A stretch of DNA of 64,000 bases from a bacterium (GCA_030430075.1 JAUIGN010000014.1:1-64000); one strand, 5' to 3'. Positions 19,245 to 27,918 are shown, counted from the stretch's first letter. The notes: a model not told the origin generated them from the letters alone. Numbers and translations: made by a program.

Positions 19245-19655
19245 ATGGAGCCGACACCGAGTTTCGATCATGTGCACTACCGGTCGACAGATTTTGTCAA
19301 GACGCGAGAGTTCTATGTAGGGGTTATGGGGGCGATCGATCTCGGCACGATTGATCTTATCCTGGGCGGGAAGGCAACGCCCAATCTGCAACTTGAATTG
19401 GGCGGGGTCACGCTCCTGTTCGCGCCGTCGGATCAGGATCCGGAATCGGCCGTTCCCGCCACCGAGCGGCTCGGCGTGTACCACATTGCGTTCTTGGTCG
19501 CGGATTGCAGGGCGGCCACCGAGTACTACGAAGCGCGGGGCGCCGTTGTGGCGAAGCAACCGGCGCAGGTCGGCGACAACATCATCGCGTCCTTTCTGCA
19601 AGCGCCGGATGGAATGTGGGTCGAGCTGAAGCAGATCATTGAGGCTGCGAAATGA
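19245..19655 (+). CDS. VOC (glyoxalase/dioxygenase-fold) family protein
   Basis: 136 residues with two beta-alpha-beta-beta-beta modules. Likely metal ligands are the His of FDHVHYRS near the N terminus, the His of GVYHIAFLV, and the Glu of MWVELKQI near the C terminus, as in lactoylglutathione lyase and epimerase relatives. GAGG precedes the ATG by seven bases. The superfamily includes lyases, epimerases, dioxygenases and resistance proteins, so the reaction is open. It is divergent from ribA and the sulfotransferase cluster. Toxoflavin lyase (TxDE/TflA) also has this fold, which makes a detoxifying or tailoring role in the neighbouring pathway worth testing, though length and motifs do not prove it. 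Confidence 0.85.
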   Translation: MEPTPSFDHVHYRSTDFVKTREFYVGVMGAIDLGTIDLILGGKATPNLQLELGGVTLLFAPSDQDPESAVPATERLGVYHIAFLVADCRAATEYYEARGAVVAKQPAQVGDNIIASFLQAPDGMWVELKQIIEAAK

Positions 19656-19711
19656 ACGACGACCGGAGTTGGCTCGACGAACTTGTGTCGCCTGATCGCC
19701 TGATCGCCTGA
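19652..19711 (+). CDS. Tiny ORF overlapping the VOC stop (19 aa), possibly a gene remnant
   Basis: ATGA overlaps the VOC stop, and the frame reads MNDDRSWLDELVSPDRLIA before a TGA. The stop falls inside three tandem copies of cgcctgat (19689-19712). It could be a short coupled peptide or the 5' remnant of a lost gene. I do not recognise it. Confidence 0.3.
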   Translation: MNDDRSWLDELVSPDRLIA

Positions 19712-19718
19712 TCGTACG

Positions 19719-20513
19719 TCAATCTTCGAAGAACGCCTCCCAGGTCGAACCCTTGAAGTGTGCCTTGAGCTCGCCGTAGTTGAGTATCGCTTCTTGCAAG
19801 GGCCGATGTTCCAGTCGCGCCACCGCCGGTTGAAGCTGCCGGATCGGCGTCACTCCGAGAAAATCTTGGAGTTGTTCGCATACGTTGTGATAGTCTCGGC
19901 AAAGTTCTTCGTAGATCACCTCCTTCGTCGCCTGATGTTGCAACGCTTCACCGGCCCTTCGACGAGCTCGCTCGACATCCAGAAAGTCGGCCTCAAGTCG
20001 TCGGGGGTCGAGCGTAAACTGGCGGCGACGGGCGGCCGGCGAACGTGTCTCGGAAGCTGGGGACCGACTTCCCAGGTGAGTTACGTGCTGAACTCCTGCT
20101 GCGTCCCAGGCGTGCCAGGTACCGGTCGACCGTGCCATCAAGTGAGACAAATGGCGACGCAGCAGGTTCCGCCGCTTGAGATGGATGACACGCAGGCACG
20201 GCATGTCAGCCAAGATGGTCCAGACGTCATCCCAGCGCGGATTTTCGCGAACCTCGGGGACCAGCACCAGGCCGCGCGGATGATAAGCGTGCAAAACGAA
20301 TCCGACGAATTGAACGGCCGGCGGGTACTCGTGATAGACCCAGCGATCGAGGATCTCTTGCGTTGGCGTCGACAGGGGATACGGTAGTTCTCGGTTGTCC
20401 GAGTTGAAGACCTCGGATTGGCAGCGAATCGCCGGATGCGACTCCAGCGACGAACGAAGCATGTGTGTGCCGGAGCGGAGGTGTGAGACGAGGACAAAGG
20501 GCTGATAGTTCAC
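19719..20513 (-). CDS. Sulfotransferase family protein (Stf0-like)
   Basis: 264 residues from a GTG start. The phosphosulfate loop is VLVSHLRSGTHMLRSSLESHPAIRC in sense, with SHLRSGTHML as core (about 9-18), followed by SEVFNSDN. IHLKRRNLLRRHLSHLMA fits the 3'-phosphate binding part. It is probably PAPS-dependent with an unknown acceptor. It lies between the VOC gene (convergent) and the dehydrogenase (divergent), so it is not in the ribA run but is part of the same sulfotransferase-rich neighbourhood. It is distinct in sequence from the other two. Confidence 0.82.
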   Translation of the reverse strand: MNYQPFVLVSHLRSGTHMLRSSLESHPAIRCQSEVFNSDNRELPYPLSTPTQEILDRWVYHEYPPAVQFVGFVLHAYHPRGLVLVPEVRENPRWDDVWTILADMPCLRVIHLKRRNLLRRHLSHLMARSTGTWHAWDAAGVQHVTHLGSRSPASETRSPAARRRQFTLDPRRLEADFLDVERARRRAGEALQHQATKEVIYEELCRDYHNVCEQLQDFLGVTPIRQLQPAVARLEHRPLQEAILNYGELKAHFKGSTWEAFFED

Positions 20514-21094
20514 TCGGATAACCTCGAGGCGTTTGGATCGCCCAAGAAGAAGCTCGACAGTGTGTCACCTGCCCCCGGCACCGAAGCTGGCGTTTCCATC
20601 GTAGCGGCCTTTGCCTGACGGTGGCATACCGGGACCACCGCCGGGCGACCGCAGCGATCAGGCGGATGTTACTCTGGCCTGGATGATGGTTATTGTGGCG
20701 GCAACATCATTACCGTTGAGTCAGGTTTCGTATACCGTATCTGTAGGCGACACGTCTCGCCGGTCTGAGACGTTCCCTTGCACGTCGTCATCCGCTGGGT
20801 GTTGACCGAGGGTTCCGCTGATCGCCGGGCGAACCGGACTTGTCCCCTGACGCTTCATGATGGCCGGCCGTCGCGCCGCTCGATGGTCGCTCTCGTCAAA
20901 GCCGGGCGCTTGCGGTGCGGCCGTCGTTGTGTGTAGGCTGCGACCTTCTTGGTACGTTGCCTCCCTTTCCCGTTGGAGCGGGTTGGCCGAGAACTGGTCC
21001 AACTTGGGGGCCGGTCCTTGCGGATCGGCGCGCAACAGGCCGGCTGTTAGACAACAGATCAGAGGACGACGCCCAATTCTGGGTGCCGCGGCCG
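20514..21094. other. Divergent intergenic region with small inverted repeats
   Basis: 581 bases between the divergent sulfotransferase and dehydrogenase genes. The inverted repeat ACGTCTC (20752-20758) with GAGACGT (20767-20773) could be an operator. A weaker GGTGG/CCACC pair lies near 20621-20640. No gene was recognised here. Confidence 0.4.
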
Positions 21095-22123
21095 ATGGCG
21101 ACATCGAACAACAACCCCAGCATTTGGTTTACCGCGCCGGGACGCGTCGAGGTTCGTGCGATCGAGGTGCCAGAACCTCACGCTGGCGAGGTGTTGATTC
21201 GCACGACACATACGCTGATCAGCGGCGGTACCGAGCTATCGTTGTTCGCGGCGCATGCCGAAGCAACTTCTGCCTGGAGCGAGTTTGCGCGTTTTCCTCG
21301 GCAGGTCGGCTACAGCCATGCGGGGGTTGTCACGTCGGTGGGGCGGCAGGCGGACGCGTCCTGGATGGGACGGCGTGTCGCCACGCGCGGCCCCCACGCC
21401 GCGTGGGTCACGCGGCCGGTTCAGGACTTGCGTCCGATTCCGCGGACGGTGCCGGGTGAAGAGGCCACGTTCGCGACGCTTGCCGGGGTGGTCATGAACG
21501 GGCTGCGTCGTCTTGGCCTCACCTGGGGCCAAAGCGTTGCCGTGATGGGATTGGGGATTGTCGGTCAGATGGCTGTCCGTGCTGCCGCTGTCGCCGGGGC
21601 AGGGCCGGTCATCGGAATCGAACGGTCGCCGCTTCGCCTGAGCAAGCTGCCGCGAATTCCCTGCGTCCACGGCCTCCAGTCAGGTTCCGCCAGTCACTTG
21701 CAAACGCAGATCGCTGAACTCAATTCGGCGCGGAAGCTCGATGTCGTCATTGAAGCCAGCGGGCAGGCCACCTTGATTGCGGACGAAATCCAACTGCTGC
21801 GTGAACAGGGCAAGTTGCTGTTGCTGAGCAGTCCGCGTGAGGCTGCCGCGTTTCATTTTCACGATTTCTGCAACCGACCCAGCATTACGATCGTGGGCGC
21901 CCATGGGTTTTCCCAACCTGCCGTCGAAACTCCCGACAATCCCTGGACGAATCAACGGCATCGCGAGCTGTTTCTGCAATGGCTGGCCGAAGAACGCCTA
22001 TCGGTCAACGGTCTGATCACCCATCGTTTTTCCTACCAGCGGGCCCTCGAGGCTTACCAGTTGCTCGCCGAGCGGCCCGAGGAAGCGTTAGGCGTGATCT
22101 TCGAGTGGCCCCACGATCCGTAA
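21095..22123 (+). CDS. Medium-chain dehydrogenase/reductase, zinc-less type
   Basis: 342 residues from the ATG at 21095; 60 further upstream codons are open but unlike the family. The N-terminal GroES-like part contains TLISGGTELSLFAAHAEA and GYSHAGVVTSVG. The cofactor fold has VAVMGLGIVGQMAVRAAAVAGA (Gly-x-Gly-x-x-Gly) followed by IEASGQATLI. The usual catalytic Cys and GHE zinc ligands are absent, and SGGTE stands where they would be, as in the BchC/oxidoreductase-like branch. It is probably an NAD(P)-dependent oxidation or reduction of an alcohol or sugar. It runs rightward with a sulfotransferase and an enolase-superfamily enzyme. Confidence 0.82.
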   Translation: MATSNNNPSIWFTAPGRVEVRAIEVPEPHAGEVLIRTTHTLISGGTELSLFAAHAEATSAWSEFARFPRQVGYSHAGVVTSVGRQADASWMGRRVATRGPHAAWVTRPVQDLRPIPRTVPGEEATFATLAGVVMNGLRRLGLTWGQSVAVMGLGIVGQMAVRAAAVAGAGPVIGIERSPLRLSKLPRIPCVHGLQSGSASHLQTQIAELNSARKLDVVIEASGQATLIADEIQLLREQGKLLLLSSPREAAAFHFHDFCNRPSITIVGAHGFSQPAVETPDNPWTNQRHRELFLQWLAEERLSVNGLITHRFSYQRALEAYQLLAERPEEALGVIFEWPHDP

Positions 22124-22396
22124 CGCGAAATCTCAAGATGCTGGCCAGTGGGTGTTCCCGTGAGCGAACCTGAGAACGATGGCCGCGCTCTTATGTTCAA
22201 CCAGCACCGCGCCCTCGTGGACGGCACGACGTGTTCATGGTTGATGTGATTCGTCCGGCACGCCCCGGGTTCCTTCCCAACCCGTGTCGCGGAGAAGACT
22301 TGCCGTGCCTGGCGGCGATCCTTGAGAAGGCGCGACGGGTGCGGTATTCTGCGGCCTGGGCATCTTACCAGGACGTGGGTTGGAGGGGGCAAGGTC

Positions 22397-23116
22397 TTGT
22401 CGATTATCACCATCCTTGGGCGCGGGCATTCGGGAACCCGCATGCTCTCACATACGCTGTATGCAAGTGGCGTATTCATGGGCCTTCGTCTCAATCCTTC
22501 CGGAGACAAGCTGCCGGCCCAGGACTTGTATGCCGCCTGCAGGGTGATGGGTCGGCACGTGACGTGGTCAGGGGACAGGGATTGGGAATTCGGCCCACTG
22601 CACTCGATGCCCATTGATCCCGAGTTCAAGGCGCTTGTCGACAAGTATCTGGCGGACGTCAGCGAGCGCGATGCAAAGCACAAGGGCTGGAAGGTCCCGG
22701 AGACGACATTGGTGTTTCCATGGATCGTCCGCCTGTTCCCTGAAGTGAGTTACATCTACATTGTTCGCGATCCGCGCGATGTGATCCTTGATAGCCATTA
22801 CACGGACCAACTCCGGGACTTTGGCGTTCCGGCCCCCGAGGTGGCTGACATTTACGAACGGCGAGCCGTCTCCTGGCTCTACCAGTACGAAATCGTCAAG
22901 GCGACGCCCAAGCCGGCGCGCTTCTTCTCGATCAGGTTCGAAGATTTTATTCTTCACCAGGAAGAGACGTTGGAACGCCTGGAAGAGTTTCTCAACTTTC
23001 CGCTGGCCCGGATCATCGTGCGGCCGGATGCGGTTGGCCGCTGGCGGTCGCACGAGCAAGGGCGCGACTTCCCGTTCTTGCACGAGGCGATGCGCGAACA
23101 AGGATACATAAGCTGA
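22397..23116 (+). CDS. Sulfotransferase family protein
   Basis: 239 residues from a TTG at 22397 preceded by GGAGG; a TTG 75 bases upstream is in frame but lacks such a site. The N terminus LSIITILGRGHSGTRMLSHTL holds the phosphosulfate loop (GRGHSGTR). YIYIVRDPRDVILDSHYTDQL carries the 3'-phosphate-binding RDPRD motif typical of Sulfotransfer_1/3 enzymes. FSIRFEDFILHQEETLERLEEFLNFPL is the conserved C-terminal part. The substrate is unknown. It lies between the dehydrogenase and the enolase-superfamily gene, all rightward, so a shared pathway on a sugar-like compound is possible. Confidence 0.82.
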   Translation: MSIITILGRGHSGTRMLSHTLYASGVFMGLRLNPSGDKLPAQDLYAACRVMGRHVTWSGDRDWEFGPLHSMPIDPEFKALVDKYLADVSERDAKHKGWKVPETTLVFPWIVRLFPEVSYIYIVRDPRDVILDSHYTDQLRDFGVPAPEVADIYERRAVSWLYQYEIVKATPKPARFFSIRFEDFILHQEETLERLEEFLNFPLARIIVRPDAVGRWRSHEQGRDFPFLHEAMREQGYIS

Positions 23117-23202
23117 TGGTTGCGAGCGAGCCGCGATCGCTGGCTGCCCATGCGGCGGCGTTTGCGGCCGTCGATCGATTTCATCCGAGTTGAGGCGCCG
23201 GC

Positions 23203-24255
23203 GTGAAGATAACCCGAGTTACGGCCGAACCGCTCGAACATGCACGCGTGCCGCAACTGCTTGTCCACGTCGAGGACGATGCAGGCAATCTGGGAACCGG
23301 GGAATGTTGGTGGGGCGTGGCCACGATGCAGCAGGACGTGCCGGGTGACACGCTGGCGCCGATCGCCGCCACCGTCGACAAGTTGCTGGGGCCGCGGTGC
23401 ATCGGCTGGGAGGCCGGCCGGATCGAGCGGATCTGGGGCGACCTGATGCGATACGCCTACCGCTACGGAGACGAAGGAATTCTCCGCTGTGCGTTGAGCG
23501 GCATCGATCTGGCGCTTTGGGATCTGCTTGGCAAACGCCTGGCTCAGCCGGTCTCCCAGTTGCTGGGCGGAACGGTGCACGACGCGCTTCCGGTTTACGC
23601 GAGCTTGCCTGGCCAGCGCGAACTGGCACCATTGCTGGCCGAAGTCCAGCGCGCCTTGGCCGCTGGATTCACCGCGGTCAAAGTGCATGAATTCGATGTG
23701 GACCTGGTCCTCGCTCTGCGTGATGCGCTTGGACCGGATCCCATTTTGATGGTCGATGCGCTCGGTCGTTTTCCGCCGGCGACTGCCGCCCACCAGTCGC
23801 AGAGGCTTGCGGAGGCCCGTTTGACGTTTCTGGAAACACCCTTGTATCCCATGCGAGACTATCGCTTGCTGGCCCGCCTTCGCCGCGATTCGCCGATCCC
23901 GTTGGCGGTCGGTGAGCACGAATGGTCGTTTGACGGATTTGAACGCCTCTTCAAGAGCGAGTCCGTCAGTTTTGTGCAGCCCGAGATCTGCAAGATCGGC
24001 GGCCTGACGTTCGCGCGGCGGATCGGAACGCTGGCGGAACTCTATGGTGTCCCCCTCTGCCCCCATGCTTACCGGCTGGGGCCCGGATTCAATGCGACGC
24101 TGCACTGGGCCTTCGCATCACCGGGCGCGGTGTGGGTGGAAGTGCCGTTCTTGCCGGAGGGCATCGATTTTCCTTCCGGGGCGGTGTTGCCGCCGCTGGT
24201 CAATGGCTGCGCAAATCTTCCTCCCGGTGTCGGATTGGGCGATTGTCGGCGTTGA
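23203..24255 (+). CDS. Enolase-superfamily enzyme (mandelate racemase/muconate lactonizing group)
   Basis: 350 residues from a GTG with GAGG seven bases upstream. The capping domain is at 1-110. In the barrel, AVKVHEFD carries the catalytic Lys. The metal-binding acids lie in MVDALG, LETPLYP and VGEHEWS, and the late His is in CPHAYRLG. Such enzymes abstract a proton next to a carboxylate, often acting as sugar-acid dehydratases or racemases. The second Lys of the usual KxK is replaced (KVH), so the reaction cannot be assigned. It follows the dehydrogenase and sulfotransferase, which hints at acid-sugar metabolism. Confidence 0.85.
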   Translation: MKITRVTAEPLEHARVPQLLVHVEDDAGNLGTGECWWGVATMQQDVPGDTLAPIAATVDKLLGPRCIGWEAGRIERIWGDLMRYAYRYGDEGILRCALSGIDLALWDLLGKRLAQPVSQLLGGTVHDALPVYASLPGQRELAPLLAEVQRALAAGFTAVKVHEFDVDLVLALRDALGPDPILMVDALGRFPPATAAHQSQRLAEARLTFLETPLYPMRDYRLLARLRRDSPIPLAVGEHEWSFDGFERLFKSESVSFVQPEICKIGGLTFARRIGTLAELYGVPLCPHAYRLGPGFNATLHWAFASPGAVWVEVPFLPEGIDFPSGAVLPPLVNGCANLPPGVGLGDCRR

Positions 24256-24688
24256 CGTTGAGCGACCGTGTGGCTGACGCGATACCTCTGACGGGGACGC
24301 TTGCTGCTGAGCCCCAACCCCTGATGCTTAGCTGCTACAACTGCGCCTACCAATGTTGGGGAACGCCATTGCGGCCACCGGACCTGTTTACGCCGCCAAG
24401 GTGATGGGACCCATCACGGCTCTTCCGCGCGCCTCAGGGTGATACACGAGTGGTCGGTATTGGCCAAGGCGAGACTGTGGAGGTCGTGGAAACCAACCAG
24501 CTGCGCGACCTCGTTTGTCCGAGCATCTTGGGCTCCGATCCCAGTCTCTGCTGATGGCGAAGCGATCGATGTACTTGCGAATTGCCTTGACTAGCGGGTC
24601 AAGAGGCCGCCGTCATATGAAGACCGGCTTGTTTGACGGAGCTGATTCTCTTCGACCTGGTTCACTGCACACAAATGATCCCGCGCAC
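24256..24688. other. Intergenic, nothing recognised
   Basis: About 430 bases with no credible gene or RNA. It marks a change from very GC-rich sequence to the less GC-rich TetR/DUF1254 segment. Confidence 0.4.
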
Positions 24689-24716
24689 TTGACATGTGAC
24701 ACACTGTCAGTATAAA
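24689..24716 (+). promoter_or_regulatory. Promoter with nested palindromic operator of the tetR gene
   Basis: TTGACA (24689-24694), a 16-base spacer, then TATAAA (24711-24716). The spacer holds TGTG-A-CACA (24695-24703), flanked by TGACA (24690-24694) and TGTCA (24705-24709), a nested palindrome as expected for a TetR dimer. The ATG lies only eight bases after the -10, so the transcript should be leaderless or nearly so. Autorepression is inferred. Confidence 0.75.
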
Positions 24717-24724
24717 AGAACGTT

Positions 24725-25381
24725 ATGTCTTTCAATTCCACCACCAACTCGCTTCTCAAGAGCATTCCGGCTCTGGAACGCAAGCCCACCAAAGCGGAGC
24801 GGACCCGCGCAGAGATTCTGCAAGCGGCACTTGACTTCTTCTGGTCGCATCCGTTTCGGGAATTGACGATCGGCGGGTTGATGTCGTCGACTAGCGCCGG
24901 TCGATCTGCCTTCTATCAGTATTTTGAGGATCTATACGACCTTACCGAGACATTGCTTCGCGGACTCGAAGCCGGCATCCTCGAAGTAGCTACTCCCTGG
25001 TTCGAAGGAGAAGGCGATCCACTGCCTTTGCTTAAAGAGTCACTTGGTGGACTCGTCCGCGTTTGCTACGAACGCGGACCCATACTCAAGGCAGTTTCCG
25101 ATGCCGCTGTTAGTGATGAGCGCCTGGAGAAGGAGTGGAATGGATTCCTGGCGCGCTTCGACGGCGCCGTGACGGCACGAATCGAGCAGCAGCAGGCAGT
25201 TGGCTCAATCCCTGCGTTCGAGGCTCGGCCGGTTGCGGTGGCGCTGAACCGCATGGACGCAGCGCTGCTGATTGAGGCTTTTGGTAGCCGACCACGCCGA
25301 CAACCGCAGCCAGTCTTGGATGCGATAACGCGGGTCTGGGTCTCGACACTTTATTCCCAAACTACTCAGCGTTCACAGTAA
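24725..25381 (+). CDS. TetR-family transcriptional regulator
   Basis: 218 residues. The N-terminal helix-turn-helix reads KAERTRAEILQAALDFFWSHPFRELTIGGLMSSTSAGRSAFYQYFEDLYDLTETLL in sense, with the recognition helix around SAGRSAFYQYF. The C-terminal ligand domain (about 85-210) resembles the EthR/AcrR type. It probably represses its own promoter, which carries a nested palindrome, and the DUF1254/DUF1214 gene 45 bases downstream. Its ligand is unknown. No Shine-Dalgarno site fits before the ATG, in keeping with a leaderless message. The gene and its neighbour are less GC-rich than the surroundings, which suggests transfer. Confidence 0.88.
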   Translation: MSFNSTTNSLLKSIPALERKPTKAERTRAEILQAALDFFWSHPFRELTIGGLMSSTSAGRSAFYQYFEDLYDLTETLLRGLEAGILEVATPWFEGEGDPLPLLKESLGGLVRVCYERGPILKAVSDAAVSDERLEKEWNGFLARFDGAVTARIEQQQAVGSIPAFEARPVAVALNRMDAALLIEAFGSRPRRQPQPVLDAITRVWVSTLYSQTTQRSQ

Positions 25382-25425
25382 ACCTTTACTCGTCATCCCT
25401 GTCGCGACATTCGAGGACTCGCACC

Positions 25426-27918
25426 ATGAAGCTTACGCTCTCGACACCCATTGAATACGTTGCCGTACTATTGTTTGGCTTATTGAGTTTGTGTTCTGCC
25501 GATTCAGAGGCAAACGCCGAACTGGTCGCCGTTACTGCCGATAACTTTGCTCAAGCTGAGACCGCCTGGAACTTCGCCAACTGGGCCAAGCTTGGTAGCG
25601 ACAAGGATATTGTTCACCTTCGCGATGTATCGCCTACCGGTCCCAAGGCACCCACTGTACGCATGAATTGGGATACGCTGTACTCGGTTCGTATCGTCAA
25701 TGTGGCCGACGACCATACCTTCACGGTGCATCTGCCCGAGAGCGAACTGTACATGTCGGCACACATTCTGGATGAAGATGGATATGCTCCCTACTATTTG
25801 ATAGAGAAGGGCAAAGATCACGAAGTGAAGGTGCGAACTGATTACGCCCTGATTATTTTCCGCACCGAGATCCTGGATCGCAAATCGTCCGATTCGCTTA
25901 AGAAGACCCATGCCTCGCAGGACAAGATTAAGGTCTCCGGCGTTCTGGACATCTCATACCAAGCGGCTGATTACGACCAGAAGCAGTTGGAATCCTTGCG
26001 AGCCAAGTATAAGCAGGAATTTCTCGACAGGGGCGACGACTTTACTTATGCCAAGGGGCCCGGCCGAGCTGATCAGCACACGCTCGATCTATCGCATGCA
26101 GCGGGTTGGGGAGGCATGGAGCCCGAACTGCGGATCTCGAATGCTTACTTCAGCTCCGAGACGATGTCGGGCGATGTTTGTCGAAGTATTACGTTCGAAG
26201 ATCCGAAAAACGAATTCTTCACGTCGTTTACGTTGTACGACGCTGACGGATATTTGATGAAGGGCGAGACCCATATCAACAGCAAGATGTGGCAGCCAAA
26301 CTCGGATGGCACTATCACGATTCAGTTCAACTGCGGGAAGGACGCTGTCAACAACCTTAGCTCGGGCGGAAAGGCGTTTAACTACACCATTCGCAATTAT
26401 GGCGTAAGCCAGAAGGTACTTGATGGCCAGTGGCGACCACTCCATCCTCGAGTCGTTCCACCCAAAATGAAAATGACCACTTCCATACCCGAAGGCATCG
26501 CGACACCCGACGTGCTGCCGACGAGTATCGGAACGCTGACCGGATTCGACGGCGTTCCTGATGCCGATACCACGGCCCTGGTCTACGAGAATTTATATCG
26601 ACAGCGGGCTCTCTCTGCCTACTTGGATTCGATCCAGATCGCTTCGATGTACGCGCTGGAGCAGGGACTCCGTGGTTTCGGACCTCCTAACACGACGGTT
26701 ACCCAATTCGCGGATTTAATGGATTCTAAGGCGTTGTGGCTAACTCCCAACACCGTTTCCGTATATCAATCATGCTGGCTGGAACTGGGTGACGAGCCGA
26801 TGGTTGTCGAGACCCCGCCAAACGTTCTCGGAATCATTGATAACGCCTGGTTCCAGTACGTCACCGATTTCGGCAATGCGGGACCAGATCAAGGCAAAGG
26901 CGGAAAGTTTCTCATCGTTCCGGAGGCGTACGAAGGCGAGATTCCCGAAGGTTACTACGTCGCTCGCACTCCCACGAGGGGTAACTGGGTGATCTGGCGT
27001 GGTTTTCAAGTTGAGGGATCGCCAAAGCCGGCGGTTGAGGCAACCCAAAAGCTGTTTCGCATGTACCCGCTTTCTAAGAAGGACAACCCGCCGAAGATGA
27101 CTTTTGTGAACGTCTCAGGCAAGTTCAACAACACCATCCACCGCATGGATTTCGGCTACTGGGAGGAACTAAACTCGCAAATCCAGGAAGAGACCCTCCT
27201 CGGGCTCGACCCCGATATTCGCGGCTTGCTTGCCGCGATCGGGATTGAGAAAGGAAAGCCGTTTAAGCCCACCGCGAAGCAAAAGAAAATCCTTGATGAC
27301 GTCGCCAAGATCGGAGCCGTCACGGCGCGGGCACTCACTGCCCGGCCGCAGGAAGAAATCGCCTACGTTTACCCCGGCAAGCGGGTCTGGACCAATCCAC
27401 TATTCCTCGGGCGTTGGGACTTCTTGCTCCACGGTCGGCGGTTGTACGACGGGCGAGTCTACATGCACTTCTACGCTACCGGCATTACTCCCGCGATGGC
27501 GTCGAAAAAGGTTGGCGCGGGATCGCAGTACCTGATTGCCTACCTCGACAAGGAGGGTAAAGTCCTGGACGGTAGCAAGACGTATAAGATTCGCTTACCG
27601 AAGAATGTGCCGGCGAAAGACTTCTGGTCTTTCACACTTTACGACAATCAGACTCGCGCCATGCTGCAAACCGACCAGCGTTTCCCGGGCGTCGATAATC
27701 TTGGTGACGTAAAGGCGAACGAGGACGGTTCCTACGACATCTTCTTTGGACCTGAGGCGCCTGTGGGAATGGAAACCAATTGGATTCAGACTGTCCCTGG
27801 TAAAGGCTGGAACACCATCCTGCGGCTCTACGGCCCACTGGATTCGTTCTTCAAAAAGAGCTGGATGCCCGGTGATCCGGAATTAGTCGAGTCATCGGTT
27901 CGCGCATCAGAACGATAA
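25426..27918 (+). CDS. Secreted tandem DUF1254/DUF1214 protein
   Basis: 830 residues with a signal peptide (about 1-30). The N-terminal part (about 35-345) has DUF1254-like VRMNWDTLYSVRIVNV and a DUF1214-like end, EFFTSFTLYDADGYLM through FNYTIRNYG. From about 370 a complete second DUF1254 (LVYENLYRQRALSAYLDSI, then NVLGIIDNAWFQYVTDFG) and DUF1214 (FWSFTLYDNQTRAMLQTD, then GWNTILRLYGP) follow. So the module appears about twice in one chain. DUF1254/1214 proteins are often about 350-470 aa and lie beside TetR or AraC regulators. Their reaction is not established. It is probably periplasmic and under the TetR gene upstream. Confidence 0.85.
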   Translation: MKLTLSTPIEYVAVLLFGLLSLCSADSEANAELVAVTADNFAQAETAWNFANWAKLGSDKDIVHLRDVSPTGPKAPTVRMNWDTLYSVRIVNVADDHTFTVHLPESELYMSAHILDEDGYAPYYLIEKGKDHEVKVRTDYALIIFRTEILDRKSSDSLKKTHASQDKIKVSGVLDISYQAADYDQKQLESLRAKYKQEFLDRGDDFTYAKGPGRADQHTLDLSHAAGWGGMEPELRISNAYFSSETMSGDVCRSITFEDPKNEFFTSFTLYDADGYLMKGETHINSKMWQPNSDGTITIQFNCGKDAVNNLSSGGKAFNYTIRNYGVSQKVLDGQWRPLHPRVVPPKMKMTTSIPEGIATPDVLPTSIGTLTGFDGVPDADTTALVYENLYRQRALSAYLDSIQIASMYALEQGLRGFGPPNTTVTQFADLMDSKALWLTPNTVSVYQSCWLELGDEPMVVETPPNVLGIIDNAWFQYVTDFGNAGPDQGKGGKFLIVPEAYEGEIPEGYYVARTPTRGNWVIWRGFQVEGSPKPAVEATQKLFRMYPLSKKDNPPKMTFVNVSGKFNNTIHRMDFGYWEELNSQIQEETLLGLDPDIRGLLAAIGIEKGKPFKPTAKQKKILDDVAKIGAVTARALTARPQEEIAYVYPGKRVWTNPLFLGRWDFLLHGRRLYDGRVYMHFYATGITPAMASKKVGAGSQYLIAYLDKEGKVLDGSKTYKIRLPKNVPAKDFWSFTLYDNQTRAMLQTDQRFPGVDNLGDVKANEDGSYDIFFGPEAPVGMETNWIQTVPGKGWNTILRLYGPLDSFFKKSWMPGDPELVESSVRASER

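Noticed and set aside
22954-24105. Minus-strand open frame of 383 codons
   Set aside because: Antisense to the enolase-superfamily gene with no recognisable motif.
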